The position numbers were made by a program, and so were the translations under genes. Below, in pieces: positions 24,002-32,745 of a DNA stretch of 38,864 nt. A model generated the notes under the pieces. It made no database searches and was not told the DNA's origin. It saw only the letters and a list, made by a program, of their open reading frames with translations. Position 1 is the stretch's first letter, and the number at the start of each line of letters is the position of its first letter. Source of the stretch: an uncultured Pirellula sp. (GTDB taxonomy: Bacteria; Planctomycetota; Planctomycetia; Pirellulales; Pirellulaceae); NCBI GenBank assembly GCA_903858115.1, contig CAIOHR010000436.1, forward strand, positions 1-38,864. Reading direction: 5' to 3'.

Positions 24002-25129
24002 ATGTCCATCGCTATCGAGTCCTATCCGTTCGCACCGTATCGTGAACTAAGCAATACCGAGCTGTGTACCCGAATTCAATCGGCTAAGAAGGAGCTCGGT
24101 TCGAGCCTGCTTATTCTCGGACACCACTATCAGCAGGACGAGGTGATACAACATGCCGACCTGAAAGGTGACTCGTATCAACTAAGCAAATTGGCAGCCG
24201 AAAGTTCTGAATGCCGAACGATCGTTTTTTGCGGTGTCCACTTCATGGCAGAAACAGCAGATATTTTGGCCAACCGTTCCGATCGAATTGCCATTCGCGG
24301 TGGTGCACGTGTGAGAGTCGTTCTACCTGACATGGCCGCTGGTTGCTCCATGGCCGATATGGCTGCTATTCGGCAGGTGGAGGCAGCGTGGGATCAGTTG
24401 GGAGATGTGATCGATACAAACGATCTGACTCCTGTGACCTATATCAATAGCGCAGCGAGTCTCAAGGCGTTTTGTGGAAAGCATGGAGGCATCGTTTGCA
24501 CGAGCAGCAATGCGAAAGCAGTTCTGGAATGGGCTTTCAAGCAACGGAAACGTGTTTTCTTTTTCCCAGATCAACATCTTGGGCGAAACACATCTCTCAA
24601 AATGGGTATCACCAATGATTTCATGCCGGTGTGGAATCCTCATGAAGAAATGGGTGGCAACTCCAGAGAAGCGATCGAATCGTCGAAAGTCATCCTCTGG
24701 AAAGGGCATTGCTCGGTTCATCAGATGTTTCAAGCGGATCATGTTCACTCCTTTCGAAAACGCATCGAAGGGATCAAGATTTTGGTCCACCCCGAATGCC
24801 CGCAGGAAGTCAACGATATCGCAGACATCTCTGGCTCTACCAGCAAAATCATTGAAACAGTCAAGCAATCTCCCCCTGGTTCGAAGTGGGCTATCGGAAC
24901 AGAATTGCATCTCGTCGATCGATTAAAGAAAGAGCATCCCGAACAAGAAATTCACTTCCTGTCCCCGCTCGTTTGCATGTGCGCCACGATGTACAGAATC
25001 GATTTGGCGCATCTCTGCTGGAGTCTTGAGAACATCGTTGCCGGGACAATCGTGAATGAGATCAAGGTAAAAGAAGAAACAGCTCGTTGGTCCGTCGTAG
25101 CACTCGAACGAATGCTATCGGTCAAATGA
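24002..25129 (+). CDS. nadA: Quinolinate synthase A
   Basis: 375 residues from ATG at 24002; the frame upstream is open but has no ribosome site or similarity. The enzyme condenses iminoaspartate with dihydroxyacetone phosphate to quinolinate in NAD synthesis, using an oxygen-sensitive 4Fe-4S cluster. Substrate residues are H-H-Y-Q at 41-44 and S-x-Q near 58. Cluster cysteines are Cys77 in F-C-G-V-H-F-M-A-E, Cys166 in I-V-C-T-S-S and one of Cys325/Cys327 in C-M-C. D-Q-H-L-G-R and H-P-E-C-P are also typical. nadB and nadC are not in the window. The 3' end overlaps that of the convergent argE-like gene by 15 bases. Confidence 0.95.
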   Translation: MSIAIESYPFAPYRELSNTELCTRIQSAKKELGSSLLILGHHYQQDEVIQHADLKGDSYQLSKLAAESSECRTIVFCGVHFMAETADILANRSDRIAIRGGARVRVVLPDMAAGCSMADMAAIRQVEAAWDQLGDVIDTNDLTPVTYINSAASLKAFCGKHGGIVCTSSNAKAVLEWAFKQRKRVFFFPDQHLGRNTSLKMGITNDFMPVWNPHEEMGGNSREAIESSKVILWKGHCSVHQMFQADHVHSFRKRIEGIKILVHPECPQEVNDIADISGSTSKIIETVKQSPPGSKWAIGTELHLVDRLKKEHPEQEIHFLSPLVCMCATMYRIDLAHLCWSLENIVAGTIVNEIKVKEETARWSVVALERMLSVK

Positions 25130-26257
25130 ATGACTGAACACTGTTTGATAAACCTCAACACCTCGCGACAACTGTTCCAAACTAATCCACTCATCGCTTC
25201 GATGTGCTTGTTGGATATCTCCCGGTCCGCAGATCATCATCGACACTAATCGTTGCAGGACTGCTGCATCCGTCGCATAGCAAACACTATGCGATCTTTC
25301 TTGTCCAACAATCCGAAGCATGCTCTGGATCCATGGAGCGTTGGGCTCGACACTCCATGGATCGACACTCTCTTTGCGATGGAATTCTAATCCGTAAGTT
25401 TTACATATCGCTTCAACCTGCGTTAACAATGGCTCGACGTCCACGCTCGGCATCGTGCGAAGAAAACTGTTGAGCCGCGCGAGCGAGGGAGTAACATTCA
25501 CGGCTTCCGGCTCGTTGGTGATAGTCATGTTCCACGACAGAGTCGGAGGATCGAACATTCGATTCTGGTAAACTTGATTTGTTTCGCTATTGTTGCGCAA
25601 TGACAAGATCGCAGGCAAGGCAGGAATGAGGGAGTAATTTGCATTCCTTCCCTCGGTGGTACTGGTGTGCGCACTGACGCCTTTTGCCGAGACGTGAAAA
25701 CGCAGTCCACCTTTGTGAGCGTGAACCACACTCAATTGAGTTGGCTCGCCTACAATTCCCACGGTATTATTCTCGACCATCTCTTGAAAGTAATGCGATT
25801 GTTCATTGACTCTCTTGGCACCGAGCATGCCTACCTCTTCATCACTCGTTACTATGAAGTAAAGTGGATTGCTCTTCTCAGACGGTACTAAACTAGCGGC
25901 GATCAAAGCAGAAGCCAGCGAACCCTTCATATCGCAAGTCCCGCGTCCGTAAAGTCGGCCGTCTTTTTCGACAGGGTCAAAGGCACTGCAAAAGTCCACG
26001 GACCAATCCTCTGCCGGAACAACGTCGGTATGAGCCAAGTAAGCGACTCCACCTACCCCTTTGCCTCGCTTGCCAATCAAGCTTACTTTTCGGACGCCTT
26101 GATCATCCTGATAAGATAGCCATTCGACATCGAAGCCTATTCTTGCCAGTTCTTCGGCAACACATTGGCTCACCGCCTCATTGCTTTGGTGACTGACAGA
26201 GGGGAACCGGACCAGTTTTTGGGTCAATTCGATCGCCAATTTTAGAGCAGTTGTCAT
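25115..26257 (-). CDS. argE: M20 family metallo-deacylase, probably acetylornithine deacetylase
   Basis: 380 residues, normal for ArgE/DapE. Metal-site motifs are L-A-H-T-D-V-V-P (His76, Asp78), G-R-G-T-C-D-M-K-G (Asp109), D-E-E-V-G (Glu140/Glu141) and G-E-P-T (Glu171), with a last His in Q-A-H-R-S-D-E-W. The G-R-G-T-x-D-M-K-G and C-G-P-G-D-I-Q-Q-A-H sequences are closer to ArgE (N-acetylornithine to ornithine) than to DapE, but M20 members are easily confused, so the substrate is inferred. No arg genes are adjacent. It converges on nadA with a 15-base overlap and is divergent from glgC. Confidence 0.8.
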   Translation of the reverse strand: MTTALKLAIELTQKLVRFPSVSHQSNEAVSQCVAEELARIGFDVEWLSYQDDQGVRKVSLIGKRGKGVGGVAYLAHTDVVPAEDWSVDFCSAFDPVEKDGRLYGRGTCDMKGSLASALIAASLVPSEKSNPLYFIVTSDEEVGMLGAKRVNEQSHYFQEMVENNTVGIVGEPTQLSVVHAHKGGLRFHVSAKGVSAHTSTTEGRNANYSLIPALPAILSLRNNSETNQVYQNRMFDPPTLSWNMTITNEPEAVNVTPSLARLNSFLRTMPSVDVEPLLTQVEAICKTYGLEFHRKESVDPWSVEPNAPWIQSMLRIVGQERSHSVCYATDAAVLQRLVSMMICGPGDIQQAHRSDEWISLEQLSRGVEVYQTVFSHSFDR

Positions 26258-26429
26258 TGCAAAGTGTTTCTCAGGACCGTTCGCCGCACGAGATCGATCG
26301 ATCGCGCTGCGGAAAAACGATGTTTGGGAAGATTCTATCTATCCACGAGTAAGCTGTCCGCGCCTTTCCGATTAGGTTATCCTATGCAGCTACTCGATTC
26401 GCTCCCCTGCAAATTCCTGAGGCAATGTG

Positions 26430-27728
26430 ATGAATAATATGCGACAAGTTATTTCTCTTATTCTTGGTGGCGGTCGAGGGACACGTCTCTTTCCCCTGAC
26501 AAAAATTCGTGCAAAACCTGCGGTCCCTCTCGCCGGTAAGTACCGACTGATCGATATCCCAATCAGCAATTGTCTGCACAGCGGCATCAACCGAATTTAT
26601 GTTGTAACGCAATTCTTGAGTGTCTCGCTTCATCAACATATTCGGCAAACCTACCGGTTCGACAATTTTAGTGGTGGCTTTGTGGAGCTTTTGGCCGCTC
26701 AGCAAACCATGGAGGGTGGTACCGAATGGTATGAAGGCACAGCGGATGCTGTTCGGAAAAATCTTCGATACTTTGACGAGAAGGATTGCAAGTATGTTCT
26801 CATTCTGAGCGGTGATCAGTTGTACCATATGGATTACGCCAAAATGCTAGAGACGCATATTGAATCCAAAGCAGATGTGACAATTGCGACCAAACCTGTG
26901 CCACGTTCTGCTGCACACGCATTAGGAGTGATGCGCTGCGATGATACGGGCCGAGTGACCGGGTTTTTGGAAAAGCCAAAGACCGAGGAAGAAATCAACA
27001 TGGTCTCGACCAACCCCGCTTGGATCGACGCACAAGGAATCCCATCGCAAGGCCGCGATTGCTTGGCGAGTATGGGACTTTACATCTTCAATAAGGAACT
27101 GCTCTTTGACGTACTCAACAAGACGAACTATAGCGACTTTGGTAAAGAAGTTTTTCCAGCTGCAGTTCGGTCCCGCAAAGTGCAAGTTCACTTGTTCGAC
27201 GATTACTGGGAAGACATCGGAACAATTCGCGCCTTCTACGATGCGAACTTGTCCTTAAGCCAAAACAATCCACCCTTTGATTTGTTCAAAGCGGACCGGC
27301 CTGTTTACAGCCGCGCCAGATTTTTGCCCCCGTCGGTCGTCGATGGTGCAACCATCAGTGGTTCATTGCTCGCCGACGGTTGCCGGATCGGGAAAGGCAC
27401 TCGTATTGAAAATAGTGTCATCGGTTTGCGATGTATCATTGGCGAAGGAGTGACCATTCGAAACAGCATCATCATGGGTGCAGACTATCTGGAAACACCT
27501 GACGATCTCAGCGATGGTGGCACCGAAGGACTCGTGCCCGTCGGTATCGGCGCTGGGAGCATGATCGATGGTGCAATCCTCGACAAAAATTGCAGAATCG
27601 GCCGACACGTACAAGTCATCAACCGATTGGGCGTTAGCGAATCCGACCAACACGCTCCTTGTTATGTCCGAGATGGAATCCCAATCGTCACCAAGGATGC
27701 GACCTTGGCCGACGGCTGGACGATGTAG
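26430..27728 (+). CDS. glgC: Glucose-1-phosphate adenylyltransferase (ADP-glucose pyrophosphorylase)
   Basis: 432 residues from ATG at 26430, seven bases after a TGAGG; a GTG directly before it is a poorer start. It makes ADP-glucose from ATP and glucose-1-phosphate, the committed step of glycogen synthesis. The N-terminal motif G-G-G-R-G-T-R-L-F-P-L-T and K-P-A-V-P-L-A-G-K-Y-R-L-I-D are of the cyanobacterial/plant type. Catalytic S-G-D-Q-L-Y-H-M-D-Y and the sugar-binding F-L-E-K-P are present. The C-terminal ~130 residues form the left-handed beta helix (hexapeptide repeats such as I-G-K-G-T-R-I and I-G-E-G-V-T-I). No other glycogen gene is adjacent. Confidence 0.95.
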   Translation: MNNMRQVISLILGGGRGTRLFPLTKIRAKPAVPLAGKYRLIDIPISNCLHSGINRIYVVTQFLSVSLHQHIRQTYRFDNFSGGFVELLAAQQTMEGGTEWYEGTADAVRKNLRYFDEKDCKYVLILSGDQLYHMDYAKMLETHIESKADVTIATKPVPRSAAHALGVMRCDDTGRVTGFLEKPKTEEEINMVSTNPAWIDAQGIPSQGRDCLASMGLYIFNKELLFDVLNKTNYSDFGKEVFPAAVRSRKVQVHLFDDYWEDIGTIRAFYDANLSLSQNNPPFDLFKADRPVYSRARFLPPSVVDGATISGSLLADGCRIGKGTRIENSVIGLRCIIGEGVTIRNSIIMGADYLETPDDLSDGGTEGLVPVGIGAGSMIDGAILDKNCRIGRHVQVINRLGVSESDQHAPCYVRDGIPIVTKDATLADGWTM

Positions 27729-27929
27729 CGGAAGACTGGAAAGTGCAAAAATTGTCACCGTTGATGGTAAACGCGAAACACATGACGTGGACCACTCGAT
27801 TTCTTTCGTCGCCACGTCATCGATGAAGCTTCCTTACGATTCCCCCGCGACACCACGGAGCGTAGAGATTCGTTAAACTTGTAGCCTCATTCGCCAGTAA
27901 TTTCGAAAGACTCCCCCGAAGTCCATTGC

Positions 27930-29468
27930 ATGTTAGCAAAGCTACAAACGTATTCTCTGCTTGGGATTGACGCGCTTCCTGTAGAAGTAGAGGTCGATCT
28001 TTCTCCCGCCGCTCTGCCCAAAACGGTTCTCGTCGGCTTACCGGAACAAGCGGTCCGAGAAAGTACGCATCGCGTAGAGCGTGCTATGGTCAACGCTGGC
28101 TTTCGCTTGCCGCACGATCGAATCGTCATTAACTTAGCCCCAGCAGAACTTCCAAAACAGGCTTCTAGTTTTGACCTCCCTATCTCTTTAGGAATATTGG
28201 CCGTATCCAATCAGCTCGACTCGTCGGTACTGGAATCGTATGCTGTGGTGGGAGAGCTTTCGCTGGAAGGACAAGTGCGAAGCGTGAAGGGTGTTTTGTC
28301 GATGGCCATGGCAGCGACGAAACAGCCTGGCATCAAGGGCTTGATCGTTCCCGCCGAGAATGCTCAAGAAGCTGCAGTCGTAGAGTCTCTCGAAATCATT
28401 CCCGTCCAAACGTTGCAGGAGGCGGTTGGTTTTTTGAGTGGTAGGCACGATATCGATCCCGTTCCCTCGCGATTGGATGAGATCTTCGAAGCATTTTCGA
28501 AATACGAAGTCGACTTTAGCGACGTGCGTGGCCAGGAAATGGCAAAGCGAGCTCTAACCATCGCAGCTTCTGGGGCTCATAATATCCTGATGCTAGGACC
28601 GCCGGGTTCGGGTAAGACGATGTTGGCCAAACGTCTTCCGACCATTCTTCCTACGTTGAGTGCCGGCGAGTCCATTGAAACAACTCGCATTTACTCTGCA
28701 TTGGGCAGGCTTAACCGCGGGCAAGCCTTGTTGGCCCAACGCCCGTTTCGTTCACCTCACCATACGATCAGTGATGCAGGGCTCGTCGGAGGTGGAAGCC
28801 CTCCTTCGCCAGGGGAAGTATCGTTGGCCAATCATGGCGTATTGTTCTTGGACGAATTGCCTGAGTTCAATCGCAAAACGCTAGAGGTCATGCGTCAACC
28901 GTTAGAAGACCGACTGGTGACGATATCGCGAGCGATGCGAAGCACCACATTCCCTGCAGACTTTATGCTTGTGGCCGCACTCAATCCCTGCCCCTGCGGC
29001 TACCGAACCGATCCTCGCCGAAGCTGCAATTGCACACCGCCGCAAATCGAGCGCTATATGAGTCGTATCAGCGGTCCGCTATTGGATCGTATCGACATCC
29101 ACATCGAAGTTCCAGCGGTGCCGTTCAATGAACTATCCAGCGGTCCACCGGGTACGAGTAGCGAGACCATTCGAAACGAGGTCAATGAAGCGAGAGCAAA
29201 ACAGGCCTCTCGCTTTTCTAATAGCAAGACGCGGACGAATGCGCAGATGAGCAGTCGAGAGCTTCGCGAGCATTGCAAGCTGGGCAAGATCCAGCACGAG
29301 CGGATGCGCGTCGCGGTAACGGAGATGGGCCTATCGGCGCGAGCTCATGATAAAATTTTGCGAGTAGCTCGAACAATCGCCGACCTAGAGTCGGCAAACG
29401 ATATCGAACCTCATCACATCGAAGAAGCCATCAACTATCGCATGCTCGATCGCGATATCTGGTCCTAA
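27930..29468 (+). CDS. comM: YifB/ComM-family AAA+ ATPase (Mg-chelatase-like)
   Basis: 512 residues, the usual family length. The N-terminal Lon-protease-like fold (about 1-175) contains G-L-P-E-Q-A-V-R-E-S and P-A-E-L-P-K. The AAA+ module follows: Walker A G-P-P-G-S-G-K-T at 223-230, the R-P-F-R-S-P-H-H-T and G-G-G-S-P-P-S-P-G-E-V-S segment, Walker B L-F-L-D-E-L-P-E-F, and the cysteine cluster C-P-C-G-Y ... C-N-C. The C-terminal Mg-chelatase helical part ends R-T-I-A-D-L-E. In naturally competent bacteria ComM is a helicase that promotes branch migration of incoming DNA; in others its role is unclear. No competence genes are nearby. Confidence 0.92.
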   Translation: MLAKLQTYSLLGIDALPVEVEVDLSPAALPKTVLVGLPEQAVRESTHRVERAMVNAGFRLPHDRIVINLAPAELPKQASSFDLPISLGILAVSNQLDSSVLESYAVVGELSLEGQVRSVKGVLSMAMAATKQPGIKGLIVPAENAQEAAVVESLEIIPVQTLQEAVGFLSGRHDIDPVPSRLDEIFEAFSKYEVDFSDVRGQEMAKRALTIAASGAHNILMLGPPGSGKTMLAKRLPTILPTLSAGESIETTRIYSALGRLNRGQALLAQRPFRSPHHTISDAGLVGGGSPPSPGEVSLANHGVLFLDELPEFNRKTLEVMRQPLEDRLVTISRAMRSTTFPADFMLVAALNPCPCGYRTDPRRSCNCTPPQIERYMSRISGPLLDRIDIHIEVPAVPFNELSSGPPGTSSETIRNEVNEARAKQASRFSNSKTRTNAQMSSRELREHCKLGKIQHERMRVAVTEMGLSARAHDKILRVARTIADLESANDIEPHHIEEAINYRMLDRDIWS

Positions 29469-29723
29469 AAATATTGGTATGCGGTTGCCTACCGAATTCC
29501 AGAAACAATTTATTGAGCTGATTGATGGTTTTACCAATGTCCAAACGGATGTTGAAACATGACTCGATGGTGCCAAAAATAATCTTTTGTTTTTGCTATT
29601 TTGCTTATTGAATTTGGCCTGCGATATGTTTCAATCATAACGACCTGGAAGTCCTCTCGCTTTCTTAGATCGATAGCACAACGTGACGCTAGACGAAGTG
29701 TCTACGCGAGGGACTACATTTTG

Positions 29724-30215
29724 ATGACTCGGTATTTCTGTTCAAACGTTTTTTCAGGTTTGTTTCCGATTAAGCGTTTATTCTTTTTTGTAGCTATTCT
29801 GTGCCCTTTACTGGCTGCAATTGGATGTGGCTCCGGAAGCATCCAACAACCTACCTATCCAGCTTCTGGTTCAGTCACGCTCGATGGAAAGCCAGTAAAG
29901 AACGCGCTTGTCGTTTTTCATGCCATCGACAAAAGCAAGTTCAAGTGGGAGGAGGTTCCTCAGGGCACGACCGACGAACAAGGTAGTTTTCGTCTTTTTA
30001 CTTACGCAACGGACGACGGCGCCCCGGCAGGCGAATACAGGGTCGGGATAGCTGTTATGGGGGCGGCAGATGACGAAGGCGGAGACCAAGTCAAGCATGA
30101 ACGTTTGAGTCTGAAAATCCCAACCAAGTATGCCAACGCCGAAACTTCGGGGATCAAAGCCACAATTGAAAAGCAGAGTACGACCTTTGCACCATTCGCG
30201 CTCTCAAGCAAATAG
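29724..30215 (+). CDS. Small lipoprotein with carboxypeptidase-regulatory-like fold
   Basis: 163 residues from ATG at 29724, which is preceded by GAGGG; the longer frame from 29601 has no signal. A hydrophobic run then A-A-I-G-C (Cys35) is a plausible lipobox. The mature part is a single beta-sandwich: Y-P-A-S-G-S-V-T-L-D-G-K-P-V-K-N-A-x-V-x-F, T-D-E-Q-G-S-F and G-E-Y-R-V-G, typical of transthyretin-like domains. In planctomycetes such lipoproteins very often sit directly before or after DUF1559 genes, as here (19-base gap), so the two are probably co-transcribed. Function unknown. Confidence 0.82.
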   Translation: MTRYFCSNVFSGLFPIKRLFFFVAILCPLLAAIGCGSGSIQQPTYPASGSVTLDGKPVKNALVVFHAIDKSKFKWEEVPQGTTDEQGSFRLFTYATDDGAPAGEYRVGIAVMGAADDEGGDQVKHERLSLKIPTKYANAETSGIKATIEKQSTTFAPFALSSK

Positions 30216-30234
30216 TCTTTTTTGGAGTGAAACT

Positions 30235-31287
30235 ATGTTTTTTCGTATATCAACACGCAGAGGATTCACCTTGGTTGAACTCCTGGTTGTAATCGCCATC
30301 ATCGGAATCCTCGTGGGTTTGTTGCTGCCGGCGGTTCAGGCAGCCCGCGAAGCCGCCAGGCGTATGCAATGCTCGAACAATCTCAAGCAGATTGGCCTGT
30401 CACTTCACAATTTTGAAAGTGCGTATCGTTACTTTCCTCCCGCAAGAGTCGATGCGGCACCGGGCTTCCCTGTAACAGAGTTTGGAGTCCCCGCTCCGGC
30501 AACTGGATCAATCCAACACGGCCCGGGCATCTTTTTGCTACCTTACATGGAGCAAACGGCCGTTTATAGCCTTTACGATTTTACGCTCAATTGGTCGCAT
30601 GCCACCAACGCGAGGGCGATCGCGGCTCAGATACCTTCTTTTGTATGCCCCTCTACTCCGGAATCCGCTCGTTTCGATACTGGAAATGCCCCAGGAAGCA
30701 CAGCAGCAAATAGATGGCTTGCAGCGGTTTCAGACTACTCAATAGCCAATGGGATGAATGGGCAACTCGGTCTTCCACCTCTGAATAGAATGCCCCCTAT
30801 TCCCGGCTTTGTGATGGGTACACCGAGCACAGACCATACGCAGTATATTGGTGCCATTCTGCCTATGAGCACGATATCGTCCTTTACGACTGGAATGAGT
30901 CCGCCGTTTTACAATGCGCGAACAAAAAGCCGCATGGGCTCCATAACAGACGGAACCTCCAATACACTCGCATGGGTAGAAGATGCTGGCCGACCGTTTC
31001 TTTACTGGGGTCGCTCTCGACAAACAACGAGAGCAAGCGGCGCTGGTTGGGCAGACCCCGACTCGGAATTCTGGGTCGATGGGTTTACAACCGATGGTCG
31101 AACATCCCTTGGGCCTTGCCCGATGAATTGCAACAACAACAATGAGCTCTATTCATTTCATACAGGTGGATGCAACGTGGTTCGTTGCGACGGAAGCGTT
31201 CAGTTTTTGTCACAGAACATTTCTGTACCAGTGCTTGCGGCCGCAATCAGCGCGAAGATGGGCGAAGTTTTGCAACTGGACGAATAA
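30235..31287 (+). CDS. DUF1559 pseudopilin-like protein
   Basis: 350 residues from ATG at 30235, eight bases after a GGAG. The N-terminus is a type IV pilin-like signal: basic leader R-R-G-F-T-L-V-E-L-L-V-V-I-A-I-I-G-I-L, with processing expected before Phe, followed by V-Q-A-A-R-E-A-A-R-R-M-Q-C-x-N-N-L-K-Q-I, the hallmark of DUF1559. The C-terminal signature H-T-G-G-C-N-V-V-R-C-D-G-S-V-Q-F is present. Planctomycetes carry dozens to hundreds of such genes; the proteins are thought to be exported by type II/IV pilus-like machinery. The exact role is unknown. Confidence 0.95.
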   Translation: MFFRISTRRGFTLVELLVVIAIIGILVGLLLPAVQAAREAARRMQCSNNLKQIGLSLHNFESAYRYFPPARVDAAPGFPVTEFGVPAPATGSIQHGPGIFLLPYMEQTAVYSLYDFTLNWSHATNARAIAAQIPSFVCPSTPESARFDTGNAPGSTAANRWLAAVSDYSIANGMNGQLGLPPLNRMPPIPGFVMGTPSTDHTQYIGAILPMSTISSFTTGMSPPFYNARTKSRMGSITDGTSNTLAWVEDAGRPFLYWGRSRQTTRASGAGWADPDSEFWVDGFTTDGRTSLGPCPMNCNNNNELYSFHTGGCNVVRCDGSVQFLSQNISVPVLAAAISAKMGEVLQLDE

Positions 31288-31630
31288 TCGCCGGTATTGA
31301 CAGCTGAATGAAGGGAGTCGTGTGAGATTTGGTTCCGGTCGCGGCCCCATTCTTCTGCCATCAATACTCCAATCCAAGAATGAACGATCTACTCGATTTA
31401 GATTGCTTTTGGGAGAAAGCTAACGAGTAGGTTAGCTAGCTATCGATTATGCTTTCTTGCGTTCGTGATCGGTAGGCTGTGCGAGTTCTGCGATTTCTTG
31501 TATCCTATCGCATCTGGACTGAGTACCGAAAAGCATGCGATCGGGGATTGGTCCGTGGCACGATCAACGGCTAGAGCACGAGTGTTTTGCTCGTTGAAGG
31601 ATTTCCATTGAAACTCCAGGGAGGTAGTGA
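31288..31630. other. Intergenic region before the PstS-like gene
   Basis: 343 bases with no credible gene. It holds a small stem ACGAG-tgttttg-CTCGT near 31577-31593 and, at its end, a strong ribosome site (GGGAGG) for the next gene. TTGACA at 31297-31302 has no good -10 partner. I see no terminator after the DUF1559 gene. Confidence 0.5.
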
Positions 31631-32716
31631 ATGAAAAAAGTTTGTAAGCAGTTATGGATTTGCGCTTGGGTTGGATTGGCACCAGCGCTTTGCCACGCAT
31701 TGGCTCCAGCATTGTGCCACGCTCAGCCGCAGGTAACACCTGCAAGCAATTCTACCGTCATTCCATCACCATCCCTTACTCCGAAGGGCCCCGATACACA
31801 TCAAGTTGCGTTGATGAATCTTCTGGAGTGTATGGAGTTGTATCATCCAGCCAAGGAACTCCAGGGCGCAGCCGTTCTTAGTGGTTCCACAACCATGATG
31901 GCTCTGGGAAAGGCCTGGGCTGATCGTTTTCGCTACTTCCACAAAGACGTCACGTTGACACGTGGTCCCGATGGTACAGACGCCGGTATCAAGGCATTGG
32001 CCCAAGATCCTACTTTGATTGTAGGAGCAAGCCGCCCGATCACAGAAGCAGAGATCGCAACGCTCAAGGCTGGCAAGTGTAAAGATCCTCTGAGCGTGAT
32101 CGTTGGTTTGGATCCTCTCGCTTTGTATGTACACGAATCCAACAAACTAGGAGCAGTGACCCCTGAACAATTGGAAGCCATTCTTCGCGCTCCCGGTCAA
32201 AAACTAAATCATATTTCTACATGGGGAGAACTTGGTGCAACAGGTGAGTTTGCAAAGCAACCGATTCGAATCCATTCAAGAAGTGAGATTAGCGGGACGA
32301 AGGCATTTGTTAAACAGTTCTTGTTGCGCGGAGACGAAGTAGCGAAAGAAGCACAGTCGCATGAGTCCAACGATGCCGTTTGCGAAGCGATAGCAAAAGA
32401 TCCGGCAGGAGTTGGTATCGCAGGTTTCGGTGATGGAAAGCCAGGGACTAGACCTGTTTCGCTATTGATTCGTGGCGCGACGATACCTGCTACCGAAGAG
32501 AGTTTTCTCACGGGACAATATCCGCTAGTTCGCCCTTTGATTCTCGTTTTCGATAGAACTCAAATGAAATCTGACGGCGGCCTTCGCGAGTCCATGTTGC
32601 GATACATTCTTAGTCGCGATGGACAAATGGAAGCGATTCGCGCAGGATTCTTCCCACTCGATCCGTCATTTATTCACCAAGAACTCGACCAGATTTGTGG
32701 TCCGAGAATGCGATAA
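31631..32716 (+). CDS. PstS-like periplasmic substrate-binding protein, orphan
   Basis: 361 residues. The ATG is preceded by GGGAGGTAGTGA, a strong ribosome site. The signal peptide contains a tandem duplication of eight residues (16-23 and 24-31). The mature part has the class II phosphate-binding-protein pattern: L-S-G-S-T-T-M near 85-89, G-A-S-R-P-I-T at 132-138, D-P-L-A-L-Y-V-H, L-E-A-I-L, and S-R-S-E-I-S-G-T-K-A-F, equivalent to the R-x-x-G-S-G-T loop of PstS. Ligand may be phosphate or another anion; the loop differs enough to be unsure. No pstC, pstA or pstB follows. Downstream is a PDZ-type exported protein 29 bases later, so a sensing or scavenging role outside an ABC transporter is possible. 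Confidence 0.75.
   Translation: MKKVCKQLWICAWVGLAPALCHALAPALCHAQPQVTPASNSTVIPSPSLTPKGPDTHQVALMNLLECMELYHPAKELQGAAVLSGSTTMMALGKAWADRFRYFHKDVTLTRGPDGTDAGIKALAQDPTLIVGASRPITEAEIATLKAGKCKDPLSVIVGLDPLALYVHESNKLGAVTPEQLEAILRAPGQKLNHISTWGELGATGEFAKQPIRIHSRSEISGTKAFVKQFLLRGDEVAKEAQSHESNDAVCEAIAKDPAGVGIAGFGDGKPGTRPVSLLIRGATIPATEESFLTGQYPLVRPLILVFDRTQMKSDGGLRESMLRYILSRDGQMEAIRAGFFPLDPSFIHQELDQICGPRMR
31676..31723 (+). repeat. 24-base tandem duplication inside a signal peptide
   Basis: The two 24-base copies (31676-31699, 31700-31723) differ at five bases, yet both encode L-A-P-A-L-C-H-A; every difference is silent. The duplication lengthens the signal peptide and doubles its possible cleavage site. 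Confidence 0.9.
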
Positions 32717-32745
32717 GCCCATCCACCAATCTCGGAGTATCTATC

